Assembly: GCF_025143365.1 (NCBI RefSeq)
Contig: NZ_JALXPE010000002.1
Span: forward strand, 1 to 64,000
Length of the DNA stretch: 64,000 nt
Direction of reading: 5' to 3'
Source: Microbacterium sp. p3-SID336
GTDB lineage: Bacteria > Actinomycetota > Actinomycetes > Actinomycetales > Microbacteriaceae
The notes beneath the pieces were generated by a model. It did no database searches, was not told where the DNA came from, and saw nothing but the letters and a program-made list of their open reading frames with translations. Both the position numbers and the translations under genes were made by a program. This document shows, in pieces, positions 33,909 through 41,836 of this stretch (position 1 is its first letter; every line of letters begins with the position of its first letter).

Positions 33909-35078
33909 ATGAACAGACGAGCATCCGGCACGGCGGCACTGATCGCCGTGGCCGCCCTCGCACTCGCCGGCTGCGCCGGTGGAGACGGCGCAGGCGGGGG
34001 CGACGGCGCCCCCATCGTCGTCGGCTCGGTCAACACGATCAGCGGCCCGGCCACCTTCCCCGAGGCGTCGCAGGCAGCAGCAGCGGTCTTCGACGCCTTC
34101 AACGAGGACGGCGGGCTGGACGGCCGGAAGATCGAGTACAAGATGCTCGACGACAAGGGAGACCCGGCCACGGCGACCGCCTCGGCCAGGGAGATCGTGG
34201 GCAGCGACGAGGCCGTCGCGCTGGTCGGCTCCGCGAGCCTCATCGAGTGCGAGATCAACGCCAAGTACTACGAGCAGGAGGGCATCCTGTCCATGCCCGG
34301 CATCGGCGTGGACACGGGCTGCTTCGACAGCGAGAACATCTCCCCCGCCAACGTCGGCCCGTTCAACGACATGACCCTGACGCTGCAGTACGGCTCGGAG
34401 GTGCTGGGCCTCGACGACATCTGCATCCTGCTGGAGATCGCCGGATCCACCCGTCCGACCTACCAGGCCGCGATCGACGAGTGGACCGAGATCACCGGCA
34501 AGGAGCCGAAGTACATCGACGACACCGTGCCGTACGGCGCCTCGGACTACACGCCGTACATCGTGAAGGCGCGGGACCAGGGCTGCAAGGCACTGGCGAT
34601 CAACCCGGTCGAGCCCGACGCGATCGGGCAGGTCAAGGCCGCGAACGCCCAGGGCTGGGACGACGTGACCTGGCTGTACCTGACCAGCGTGTACAGCGAG
34701 AACTTCGCCGACGCGATCGACAACGCGGGCGCCGGCATCTACGTGCCCGCCGAGTTCTACCCGTTCACCGACGACAACGAGATCAACGCGGACTGGCGTG
34801 AGCTGATGGAGGCCAACGACATCCCGCTGACCTCGTTCAGCCAGGGCGGATACCTCGCCGCGACCTACTTCATCGAGGTGCTGAAGGGCATCGACGGCGA
34901 CATCACCAGAGAGAGCGTCTCCGAGGCCCTGAAGAACATGGAGCCGATCGAGAACGCCATGGTGGGCACGCCCTACGCCTTCGGCACGCAGAACACCGCG
35001 GGCTGGCCGATCATCCTGAAGTCGGGCACGAACGCCTGGGAGAAGGTCGCCGACGACTGGCTGCGCATCGGCGAGTAG
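33909..35078 (+). CDS. ABC substrate-binding lipoprotein, branched-chain amino acid/amide type, without its permeases
   Basis: The 389-residue protein has a lipoprotein signal ending LAGC with the cysteine at position 22, followed by a Gly/Asp-rich tether. The type-I periplasmic-binding fold shows IVVGSVNTISGPATFPE and the DDKGDPATATASAREIV region. Such proteins work with LivHM-type permeases and LivGF ATPases, none of which are present. The next genes encode an unrelated siderophore-type importer after a G/C homopolymer junction. AGGCAGGAAG precedes the start. It probably belongs with the MoaF-like and NTF2-like genes upstream. Confidence 0.88.
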   Translation: MNRRASGTAALIAVAALALAGCAGGDGAGGGDGAPIVVGSVNTISGPATFPEASQAAAAVFDAFNEDGGLDGRKIEYKMLDDKGDPATATASAREIVGSDEAVALVGSASLIECEINAKYYEQEGILSMPGIGVDTGCFDSENISPANVGPFNDMTLTLQYGSEVLGLDDICILLEIAGSTRPTYQAAIDEWTEITGKEPKYIDDTVPYGASDYTPYIVKARDQGCKALAINPVEPDAIGQVKAANAQGWDDVTWLYLTSVYSENFADAIDNAGAGIYVPAEFYPFTDDNEINADWRELMEANDIPLTSFSQGGYLAATYFIEVLKGIDGDITRESVSEALKNMEPIENAMVGTPYAFGTQNTAGWPIILKSGTNAWEKVADDWLRIGE

Positions 35079-35104
35079 CCGCGCCGCCGCCCGGCGACCG
35101 CGGC

Positions 35105-35150
35105 GGGGGGGGGGGGGGGGGCGCCCCCACCCCCCCCCCCCCCCCCCCCC
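35105..35150. other. G17 / C21 homopolymer junction, possible false assembly join
   Basis: A run of 17 G (35105-35121) is followed by CGCCCCCA and then 21 C (35130-35150). Nothing else like it occurs in the window. Poly-G on one side and poly-C on the other is the pattern expected when two contigs carrying poly-G read-tail artefacts are joined. It separates a binding protein lacking permeases from permeases lacking a binding protein. A real G/C hairpin cannot be excluded. Confidence 0.75.
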
Positions 35151-35160
35151 GGCATTCCCC

Positions 35161-36144
35161 ATGACCTCCCCCTCTCTCCGCACGCCACGCTCCGCCGCGC
35201 GGCTGTTCGACCCGAAGCTCCTGATCGGGCTGCTCGTGGTCGCCGTGCTCCTCGCGATCTCGCTGTTCACCGGCGTGTACGACGTCACCGGTGCCGCCGA
35301 CGGCGCGCAGATGTTCCAGATCACCCGTGTCCCGCGCACGATCGCCCTCGTGCTCGCCGGCGCCGCCATGGCGATGGCCGGACTCGTGATGCAGCTGCTC
35401 ACCCAGAACCGCTTCGTCGAGCCGACCACCACCGGCACCACCGAATGGGCGGGGCTCGGCCTGCTCGCGGTCATGGTGCTCGTCCCGCAGCCGTCGCTTC
35501 CGCTGCGGATGGCCGGCGCCGTGCTCGCGGCGTTCGTCGGCACCATGGTGTTCTTCGCGTTCCTGCGCCGCGTCGCCCTCAGGTCCTCGCTCATCGTGCC
35601 GATCGTTGGCATCATGCTCGGCGCCGTGGTGGGCGCGATCACCACCTACTTCGCTCTCGTCACCAACTCGCTGCAGATCGTCGGCGTCTGGTTCGCGGGG
35701 AGCTTCACCTCCGTCATGCGCGGGCAGTACGAGATGCTCTGGATCGTCGCGATCATGGGGGTGATCGTCTTCCTCGTCGCCGACCGGCTCACGATCGCCG
35801 GGCTCGGCGAGGAGATCGCGACGAACGTGGGCGTGAACTACAACAGGATGATCCTTCTGGGCACCGTGCTGATCGCGGTCACGACCGGCGTGGTCACCGT
35901 GGTCGTCGGCAACCTGCCCTTCCTCGGGCTCATCGTGCCGAACATCGTCTCGATGGTGCGGGGCGACGACCTGCGCAGCAACCTGCCGTGGGTGTGCCTG
36001 CTCGGCATCGCGATCGTCACAGTGTGCGACATCATCGGCCGCACGATCATCATGCCGTTCGAGGTGCCGGTGTCGCTGATCCTCGGCGTCGTCGGCGCGG
36101 TCGTGTTCGTGCTCCTCCTGCTGAGGCAGCGTCGTCGTGGCTAG
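35161..36144 (+). CDS. siderophore-type ABC importer permease 1 (FecCD family, YclN-like)
   Basis: The 327-residue membrane protein has about nine TM segments and FecCD motifs TRVPRTIALVLAGAAMAMAGLVMQLLTQNRFVEP and GNLPFLGLIVPNIVSM. It would import a ferric siderophore together with the next permease and ATPase. The ATG follows the homopolymer junction by only 10 bp and has no visible ribosome binding site, so the upstream context is probably not natural. The protein itself looks complete. Confidence 0.9.
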   Translation: MTSPSLRTPRSAARLFDPKLLIGLLVVAVLLAISLFTGVYDVTGAADGAQMFQITRVPRTIALVLAGAAMAMAGLVMQLLTQNRFVEPTTTGTTEWAGLGLLAVMVLVPQPSLPLRMAGAVLAAFVGTMVFFAFLRRVALRSSLIVPIVGIMLGAVVGAITTYFALVTNSLQIVGVWFAGSFTSVMRGQYEMLWIVAIMGVIVFLVADRLTIAGLGEEIATNVGVNYNRMILLGTVLIAVTTGVVTVVVGNLPFLGLIVPNIVSMVRGDDLRSNLPWVCLLGIAIVTVCDIIGRTIIMPFEVPVSLILGVVGAVVFVLLLLRQRRRG

Positions 36145-37180
36145 CGGCACGCTGCCCAGGACGACGACGCCCGCCCCGACGCGGTCGGCCGGCGCCTTCA
36201 CGACCCCGCGCGCCCGGCGGCGCTACATCATCGTGCTCGCGATCCTCGCCGTGCTCGCGGCGGGCTCGGCGTTCGGACTGCTGGCGTGGGACAACCCCAT
36301 GCCGGTCGGCACCCCCGGCTTCTGGCGCATCGCGCAGCTCCGCGCGACGTCCGTGGTCGTCATGGCGCTCGTCGCGGTCGCACAGGCCGTCGCCACCGTC
36401 AGCTTCCAGACCGTCACGAACAACCGCATCATCACGCCGTCGATCATGGGGTTCGAGTCGCTGTACCGCGTCGTGCAGACGACCACCGTCTACCTGTTCG
36501 GCGTCGCCGGACTCGTCGCGATCCAGGGCGTCGGACAGTTCGCGCTGCAGGTCGTCATCATGGTGGGACTCGCCGTCCTCCTCTATGGCTGGCTGCTGTC
36601 CGGGCGCTACGGCAACATGCAGATCATGCTGCTGGTCGGCATCGTGATCGGCGGCGGGCTCGGCGCGATCGCCACGTTCATGCAGCGGCTGCTCACCCCG
36701 AGCGAGTTCGACGTGCTCGCCGCGCGGCTGTTCGGGAACGTGTCGAACGCGGATCCGTCCTACCTTCCGCTCGCTGTCCCCCTGGTGGCGGCGGCGACCG
36801 TTCTGCTGTGGCTGCGCTCGCGCCGGCTCAACGTGCTGGCACTCGGGCCCGATGCCGCGCGCTCGCTCGGCCTCGACCATCGGCGCGAGCAGTTCATCGT
36901 GCTCACGCTGGTCGCGGTGCTCATGGCCACGTCGACGGCGCTCGTGGGACCCATGACCTTCCTCGGGTTCCTCGTGGCGACCCTGGCCTACCAGTTCGCC
37001 GACACGCATGACCACCGACTGCTCTTCCCCGTGGCTGTGCTCACCGCCTTCACCATTCTCGCCGGAGCCTACTTCGTGATGAAGAACGTCTTCTATGCGC
37101 AGGGCATGGTGTCGATCCTCATCGAGATCGTCGGCGGCACGGTGTTCCTCATCGTCATCCTCAGAAAGGGCAGGCTGTGA
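36137..37180 (+). CDS. siderophore-type ABC importer permease 2 (FecCD family, YclO-like)
   Basis: The 347-residue protein starts with GTG at 36137, overlapping the previous gene by 8 bp. FecCD features are RATSVVVMALVAVAQAVATVSFQTVTNNRIITPSIMGFE and VGPMTFLGFLVATLAYQFA. It pairs with permease 1 as a heterodimer. The N-terminal 30 residues are basic and cytoplasmic. Its stop overlaps the ATPase start as GTGA, giving a tightly coupled three-gene unit. Confidence 0.92.
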   Translation: MASGTLPRTTTPAPTRSAGAFTTPRARRRYIIVLAILAVLAAGSAFGLLAWDNPMPVGTPGFWRIAQLRATSVVVMALVAVAQAVATVSFQTVTNNRIITPSIMGFESLYRVVQTTTVYLFGVAGLVAIQGVGQFALQVVIMVGLAVLLYGWLLSGRYGNMQIMLLVGIVIGGGLGAIATFMQRLLTPSEFDVLAARLFGNVSNADPSYLPLAVPLVAAATVLLWLRSRRLNVLALGPDAARSLGLDHRREQFIVLTLVAVLMATSTALVGPMTFLGFLVATLAYQFADTHDHRLLFPVAVLTAFTILAGAYFVMKNVFYAQGMVSILIEIVGGTVFLIVILRKGRL

Positions 37181-37932
37181 TCGCACTCGACGGCGTCCGC
37201 CGTGACTACAGCAGCGAGGTCGCGATCGGCCCCGTCGACCTCCGCATCCCGACCGGCGGCATCACGGCGCTCATCGGACCCAACGGTGCGGGCAAGTCGA
37301 CGCTTCTGACGATGATCGGCCGCCTCAACGGCATGGACGCGGGAGCGATCGAGATCGCCGGACTCGACGTCGCCTCCACCAAGAGCAAGGACCTGGCGAA
37401 GGTCGTGTCGATCCTCCGCCAGGAGAACCACTTCGTCACGCGGCTCACCGTGCGCCAGCTCGTGGGCTTCGGGCGCTTCCCGCACTCGCAGGGGCGGCTG
37501 AACCGGGCGGACGAGGAGATCATCAGCCGCGCCATCGACTTCCTCGACCTCGGCGCGCTGGAGGGACGGTACCTCGACGAGCTGTCGGGCGGGCAGCGAC
37601 AGCGGGCGTACGTGGCGATGGTGCTGGCGCAGGACACCGAGTTCGTGCTGCTCGACGAGCCCCTGAACAACCTCGACATGCGACACGCGGTGCAGATGAT
37701 GAAGCACCTCCGGCGTGCGGCCGAGGAGCTCGGTCGGACGATCGTCATCGTGCTGCACGACATCAACTTCGCCGGGCACTACGCCGACCACATCTGCGCC
37801 ATGAAGGACGGGCGCGTGGTGGAGTTCGGCACGCCGGCGGAGATCATGACGGACGAGGTGCTCACCCGCGTGTTCGAGACCGAGGTGCGGGTCGTGGAGG
37901 GCCCGTCCGGCCCCCTCGCCGTGTACTACTGA
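37177..37932 (+). CDS. siderophore-type ABC importer ATPase (YclP-like)
   Basis: The 251-residue protein has Walker A GPNGAGKST, signature ELSGGQRQRAYVAMVL, Walker B TEFVLLDEPLNNLD and H-loop VLHDINFAGHYAD. This is typical of FepC/FhuC-type iron-chelate ATPases. It starts with GTG at 37177, overlapping the previous stop by 4 bp. It is the last gene of the importer, and no binding-protein gene follows within the window. Confidence 0.93.
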   Translation: MIALDGVRRDYSSEVAIGPVDLRIPTGGITALIGPNGAGKSTLLTMIGRLNGMDAGAIEIAGLDVASTKSKDLAKVVSILRQENHFVTRLTVRQLVGFGRFPHSQGRLNRADEEIISRAIDFLDLGALEGRYLDELSGGQRQRAYVAMVLAQDTEFVLLDEPLNNLDMRHAVQMMKHLRRAAEELGRTIVIVLHDINFAGHYADHICAMKDGRVVEFGTPAEIMTDEVLTRVFETEVRVVEGPSGPLAVYY

Positions 37933-37955
37933 CCCGCCGGTGCGCGGGGCCCGGG

Positions 37956-38153
37956 TCAGAGCTCGATGCCGTGGTCCTCGTCGTTCACTCCGGCGTTGTG
38001 CCCGCGGCGGGACTCGTAGCCGAGGAACCAGCCCAGCCACACGATGGCCGCGAGCAGCACTCCGAGCCAGACGTTCTGGAAGATGAGCCCGACGACCACC
38101 CCGACGATCAGCAGGCCGACGGTGATGGAGATGCGCAGCGCGGTGCGGGACAT
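37956..38153 (-). CDS. small two-TM membrane protein of unknown function
   Basis: The 65-residue protein has two closely spaced hydrophobic segments (about residues 8-25 and 28-46) and a charged tail that ends in an acidic stretch (NDEDHGIEL). It is convergent with the siderophore ATPase and lies 18 bp upstream of the AlkA-like gene's stop region on the opposite side. Codon pattern and GC usage fit a real gene. No family assignment was possible. Confidence 0.65.
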   Translation of the reverse strand: MSRTALRISITVGLLIVGVVVGLIFQNVWLGVLLAAIVWLGWFLGYESRRGHNAGVNDEDHGIEL

Positions 38154-38171
38154 GGCCTCAGCATACGGGCG

Positions 38172-39128
38172 TCAGCGGCGGCGATGGTCCTCCGGGGCGA
38201 GGCGCGGGCCGCGGCGCGGTTCCATCACACCGGCCGCGAAGATGAGCCGGATCACCCGCTGGCGGTGACCCGCCCACGGCGCCAGCAGCTCGAGCATGCC
38301 GGCGTCGTCGGTGCGGTGACCCGTGAGCGCATAGCCGACCTCGTGCGCCAGGTGGAAGTCGCCCACGCTGACGGCATCGGGGTCGCCGAGGGCGCGCAGG
38401 CGCGTCTCCGCCGCCGTCCACGGACCGACGCCGGGCAGGCTCGTGAGCACGCGGTCGCGGTCGCTTCCGGTGGCGGCGGCCAGCACAGCGCGCGCGATGC
38501 GCTCCCCGCGTTCGGCATGGCGCACGATGGTCTTCGACTGCGGCGGCTCCACGCTCGCGCGATGCCACGCCCAGGACGGGATGCGGCGCCACTGTTCGGC
38601 GGTGGGCGCGACGGCCATGGGGCGTGGCGTGGGGCCGGGTGCCGGTTCGCCGTAACGCGAGACGAGGAATCGCCACGCGCCGAACGCCTGCATCGAGGTG
38701 ACCTTCTGCTCCAGGATCGCGCAGGCCAGCGCGTCGAAGACAGCACCGGTGCGCGGCAGCCGAAGACCGGGGTGGCGGCGGGCGGCCTCGGCGATGAGCG
38801 GGTGGCGCGTGGCGTCGAAGCCGCTCGGGTCGTCGCCGGCACCGCACAGGGCGGGGACGAGGTCGAGCGCGTGATCCGCGCCGGGGCCCCAGGCCGATGC
38901 TCTGACCTCGCCGCCGGTCATCCGCAGGGCGAGAGTCGCCAGCCCGCCCGGCGTGCGCAGCGCCCGCCAGATGACGGGGCCGTCGAAAACCATCGTGGGG
39001 TCCGTTCCCCCGCGGCGGAGCAGACCGACGGTGCGCCGCAGATCGAGCGGGCGGCCGGGGGAGTACACCGACTCGCGGGCCGGTTCCGTGCGCGAGGCGT
39101 CGGCCGGTGCGGGTGCGGTGAGGGTCAT
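38172..39128 (-). CDS. DNA-3-methyladenine glycosylase II / AlkA-like HhH-GPD protein
   Basis: The 318-residue protein removes alkylated bases in base-excision repair. It has the helix-hairpin-helix LTSLPGVGPWTAAETRLRALGDPDAVSVGDFHL, in which the aspartate of GDFHL is the expected catalytic residue. The central AILEQKVTSMQAFGAWRFL is typical of AlkA-like proteins. It is longer than E. coli AlkA (282). Together with the AlkZ-like gene at 3.4 kb it is the second alkyl-base glycosylase in the window. The immediate neighbours are unrelated. Confidence 0.87.
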   Translation of the reverse strand: MTLTAPAPADASRTEPARESVYSPGRPLDLRRTVGLLRRGGTDPTMVFDGPVIWRALRTPGGLATLALRMTGGEVRASAWGPGADHALDLVPALCGAGDDPSGFDATRHPLIAEAARRHPGLRLPRTGAVFDALACAILEQKVTSMQAFGAWRFLVSRYGEPAPGPTPRPMAVAPTAEQWRRIPSWAWHRASVEPPQSKTIVRHAERGERIARAVLAAATGSDRDRVLTSLPGVGPWTAAETRLRALGDPDAVSVGDFHLAHEVGYALTGHRTDDAGMLELLAPWAGHRQRVIRLIFAAGVMEPRRGPRLAPEDHRRR

Positions 39129-39198
39129 GCGCCCACCCTACGCGCCGGTCCTGACACCGGGCTTCGGGCCCGGGCGCTGTCCGCACCGCGCGTGCGCG

Positions 39199-39906
39199 TC
39201 AGAAGCGGTCGGGCGAGGGCGTGCCGTGGCCGTAGCGGATCACGACGTCGGCGTGCCGGTCGAAACGGTAGCCGATGCCGCGCACCGTGCGGACGATGTC
39301 CTCGTAGCGGCCGAGCTTGGCGCGCAGGCGGCGGACGTGCACGTCGATCGTGCGCTCGCCGGGAGCCTCGTCGTCCTGCGCCTGCCACAGCGCGGCGACC
39401 AGCTCGCTGCGCTCGATGGTGCGGCCCTCGCGGAGCACCAGGTACTGCAGCAGCTCGAACTCCTTGTAGGTGAAGGCGGCCGACTCGCCGTCGATCAGGA
39501 CGCGCTTGCGGGAGATGTCGACGGTCACGCCGGTCTCCTCGGAGGTGATCTCCTCCTCGGCGGCGGCCTTGGTGCGGGCGATGGCGCCGGGCTCCTGCAG
39601 CGCGAGGCGGACGACGTCGAGGTCGCGGCCGCCGGATCCATGGGGAGCGAGCGCCACGGTGGCGTGCGTCTCGGCGCCGGGGGCGAGCTCGGCGAGGGTG
39701 CGGCGGAGGGCGTCGACGAGAAGCGGGAGGCTCACGCCGGCTTCGGCGGCCTTGATCTCGTCGAGTCCGACGTAGAGGGCGAAGCCGCGCGGCGAGCGGA
39801 CGGCGGGCAGGTCGGCCCCGGCCTGCGCCTCGTGCTCGACGGCGGGGCGGACGGTGCGGACGGGGGCGGTGACGGCGGGACGCTCGAGAAGGGCGGTGTT
39901 CGACAT
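39199..39906 (-). CDS. orphan OmpR-type winged-helix transcriptional regulator
   Basis: The 235-residue protein has a C-terminal OmpR/PhoB winged helix (about residues 135-220, FTYKEFELLQYLVLREGRTIERSELVAALW and TIDVHVRRLRAKLGRYEDIVRTVRGIGYRF). Where a receiver domain would be, there is an unrelated about 70-residue domain (YVGLDEIKAAEAGVSLPLLVDALRRTL). No phospho-accepting Asp pattern is seen and no kinase gene is adjacent. Its message would begin 250 nt upstream at a leaderless Met/Cys-rich leader peptide, and a hairpin lies just before its ribosome binding site (GAGG). Regulation by translation of the leader is inferred. Confidence 0.85.
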   Translation of the reverse strand: MSNTALLERPAVTAPVRTVRPAVEHEAQAGADLPAVRSPRGFALYVGLDEIKAAEAGVSLPLLVDALRRTLAELAPGAETHATVALAPHGSGGRDLDVVRLALQEPGAIARTKAAAEEEITSEETGVTVDISRKRVLIDGESAAFTYKEFELLQYLVLREGRTIERSELVAALWQAQDDEAPGERTIDVHVRRLRAKLGRYEDIVRTVRGIGYRFDRHADVVIRYGHGTPSPDRF

Positions 39907-39927
39907 GATGATGGGTCCTCAGGACGT

Positions 39928-39947
39928 GAGCCCGAAGCGAAGGGCTC
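39928..39947 (-). promoter_or_regulatory. hairpin in the leader of the winged-helix gene
   Basis: GAGCCC and GGGCTC pair around an 8-nt loop (GAAGCGAA on the plus strand), ending 22 bp before the start codon of the winged-helix gene and next to its GAGG ribosome binding site. It could act as an attenuator or as a translation control element coupled to the upstream small ORF. Confidence 0.45.
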
Positions 39948-40057
39948 GGATGCGTTGCATGAATGACCGGCGGAGCCGGGAAGCGAGCAAGGGTGGATGC
40001 TCGTGACGCTGTCCTCGCAGATGGCGGGGAGTCAGGTCAGGCGGGGTGGCTGTTCGT

Positions 40058-40159
40058 TCAGCGACACATTCGGCAACACATGCCAACGCGACCGGGCATC
40101 ATCATCCCGGCAGTCCCGTTCGCCTCCTGGGCGGACAAAGGGCGTGCGTTGGTGGTCAT
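40058..40159 (-). CDS. leaderless Met/Cys-rich leader peptide, 33 residues
   Basis: A 33-codon ORF starts at the ATG at 40159, six bases after a -10 element, with only a run of C between, so translation would start at or next to the transcript 5' end. The last 15 residues, MMMPGRVGMCCRMCR, contain five Met and three Cys. Leaderless small ORFs with Cys runs act as cysteine-responsive attenuators in mycobacteria. This one precedes the winged-helix gene by 151 bp. The intervening 40160-40234 and 39907-40057 hold no other gene. Confidence 0.55.
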   Translation of the reverse strand: MTTNARPLSAQEANGTAGMMMPGRVGMCCRMCR

Positions 40160-40165
40160 GGGGGG

Positions 40166-40195
40166 ATTATGTCCGATCGTGACGGCGCATGTCAA
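40166..40195 (-). promoter_or_regulatory. near-consensus housekeeping promoter
   Basis: Read on the minus strand, TTGACA (40195-40190) is separated by 18 bp from CATAAT (40171-40166). This is the best match to a vegetative sigma promoter in the window. It drives the small ORF at 40159 and probably the winged-helix gene beyond it. Confidence 0.75.
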
Positions 40196-40234
40196 AACGC
40201 CCGGGCGTGGCGCAGGGGGCGTAACGTGGCACGG

Positions 40235-40543
40235 ATGACGATCTCGCACACCGTCGGCGGCTTCATCCTGACCGACGAGAAGGACGCATCGCGGTACACG
40301 CTCACGCGCGACGGGAAGCTCGTCAGCGTGCTCGACTACCGCGACGACGGACGCACCATCGCCCTGACCCGGGCCTTCACGGTCCCGACTTTCCGCGGCA
40401 ACGGCTACGCGGGGAAGGTCGTCGAAGGGGCGGTCGCCGACATCGCCGAGCGTGGTGACCGCACGGTCGACGCCGTGTGCTGGTACGTGGCCGAGTGGTT
40501 CGCGGCGCACCCGGAGCGCGCCGGTCTGCTCCGCACGCGCTGA
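40235..40543 (+). CDS. small GNAT-like N-acetyltransferase (YidJ/GCN5-related type)
   Basis: The 102-residue protein has the short Acetyltransf_CG layout: FRGNGYAGKVVEGAVADIAERG for acetyl-CoA binding and AVCWYVAEWFAAHPE near the end. The start at 40235 matches the family N-terminus; no ribosome binding site is seen, but TAACGT lies 7 nt upstream and could be a -10 of a leaderless message. It is divergent from the leader-peptide promoter. The acceptor substrate is unknown for the family. Confidence 0.82.
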   Translation: MTISHTVGGFILTDEKDASRYTLTRDGKLVSVLDYRDDGRTIALTRAFTVPTFRGNGYAGKVVEGAVADIAERGDRTVDAVCWYVAEWFAAHPERAGLLRTR

Positions 40544-40666
40544 TCCGCGCGATTGTGTCGCCGTGTTACACGCACGGCTGACGGTGCGCGTGCACGCCGG
40601 CGCCGGCATGGCAGCAGCGCGGCGGGCCTCGGACGCAATGTCGGAGGTCGTTCGTACGGTGTGAGT

Positions 40667-41836
40667 ATGCGGATCCTGCACACCTCGGACTGGCACATCG
40701 GCCGGACCTTCCACGGCAACTCCACCCTGGAGGCGCTCGCCGAGGTGCTCGCCGCGCTCACCGCACAGGTCGAGGCGGAGCGCGTCGATGTCGTGATCGT
40801 CGCGGGCGACGTCTTCGACTCCGCCACGCCCTCCGCCGCGGCTTACACGCTCCTCGGCGACGCGCTGGTGGCGCTGCACGCGACCGGGGCGCGCGTGATC
40901 GTCACGAGCGGCAACCATGACTCGGCCGCTCGGCTCGGGTTCCAGGCGCGCCTGCTCCGCGACGGCATCCACGTGCTGACCGATCCGCTCGGTGTCGGGC
41001 GCCCCGTCACGATCGCCGACGGCCACGGTCCCGTCCACTTCTACGGCATCCCCTACCTCGAGCCCGCGATCGTGCGCCAGCACTGGCCCGAGGGAGATGC
41101 CGAGGGGCGGCCGCTGCGCACGCAGGCGCAGACCATGACCCACGCGATGAACCTGGTGCGGGCGGGCATGAAGGAGCACGAGGGGCGCTCCGTCGCGATC
41201 GCGCACTGCTTCGCCGCGGGGGTCGAGCCCACCGAGGGCCTGGAGCGCGAGGTGCGACAGGGGGGCCTGGACGTGGTGCCGCTGAGCGTGTTCGACGGCC
41301 CCGACTACGTCGCACTCGGGCACATCCACGGGCGGCAGCAGCTCAGCGAGCGCGTGCGGTACGCCGGTGCGCCGTTGCACTACAGCTTCGGCGAGCAGCA
41401 CAAGCCGCGAGGGTCCTGGCTGGTCGACCTCGACGCCGACGGACTGACGGCGGTCGAGTGGCGGGAGCTGCCGGTGCCGCGTCAGCTCGTCACGCTCACG
41501 GGCACGTTCGAGGAGATCCTCTCCGCGCAGAACGTCGAGGCCCACGCGAACCACTGGGTGTGCGCCGTCTACACCGACGCGGTGCCCCAGAGCGAGCCCA
41601 TGCGGCGGCTCCGCGAGGTCTACCCCCACTGCGCGATGGTGCAGCATCAGCCCGCCGTCGCTGCGGTGGACCGCGACCGCTCCTACGCGCAGCGGCTGCG
41701 GTCAGCGGTGACCGACGCCGACCGGATCGAGGCGTTCCTGGAACACGTGCGCGCGGGTCAGGGGCCGAGCGAGGTCGAGCGGGAGCTCATCCACGAGGTG
41801 CTCGACGACCGCGTGCGCGCGGAGGCTCTCGTCTAG
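40667..41836 (+). CDS. sbcD: exonuclease SbcCD subunit D
   Basis: The 389-residue metallophosphoesterase is the nuclease subunit of SbcCD (Mre11-like), which cuts hairpins and DNA ends. Motifs are HTSDWHIG, VIVAGDVFDSA, VTSGNHDSA and YVALGHIHGRQ, the expected metal-binding set. An alternative GTG start lies two codons upstream. The stop codon is immediately followed by the sbcC ATG, so both subunits are made together. Confidence 0.95.
   Translation: MRILHTSDWHIGRTFHGNSTLEALAEVLAALTAQVEAERVDVVIVAGDVFDSATPSAAAYTLLGDALVALHATGARVIVTSGNHDSAARLGFQARLLRDGIHVLTDPLGVGRPVTIADGHGPVHFYGIPYLEPAIVRQHWPEGDAEGRPLRTQAQTMTHAMNLVRAGMKEHEGRSVAIAHCFAAGVEPTEGLEREVRQGGLDVVPLSVFDGPDYVALGHIHGRQQLSERVRYAGAPLHYSFGEQHKPRGSWLVDLDADGLTAVEWRELPVPRQLVTLTGTFEEILSAQNVEAHANHWVCAVYTDAVPQSEPMRRLREVYPHCAMVQHQPAVAAVDRDRSYAQRLRSAVTDADRIEAFLEHVRAGQGPSEVERELIHEVLDDRVRAEALV

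Noticed and set aside
35105..35150. The G/C homopolymers as an intrinsic terminator
   Set aside because: A hairpin is possible, but such long pure runs are absent elsewhere in the window and the gene context points to an assembly problem.
33909..37932. The binding protein at 33909 as the partner of the FecCD-type permeases and ATPase
   Set aside because: It has a type-I branched-chain fold, whereas FecCD importers use type-III helical-backbone binding proteins. Adjacency is interrupted by the homopolymer junction.
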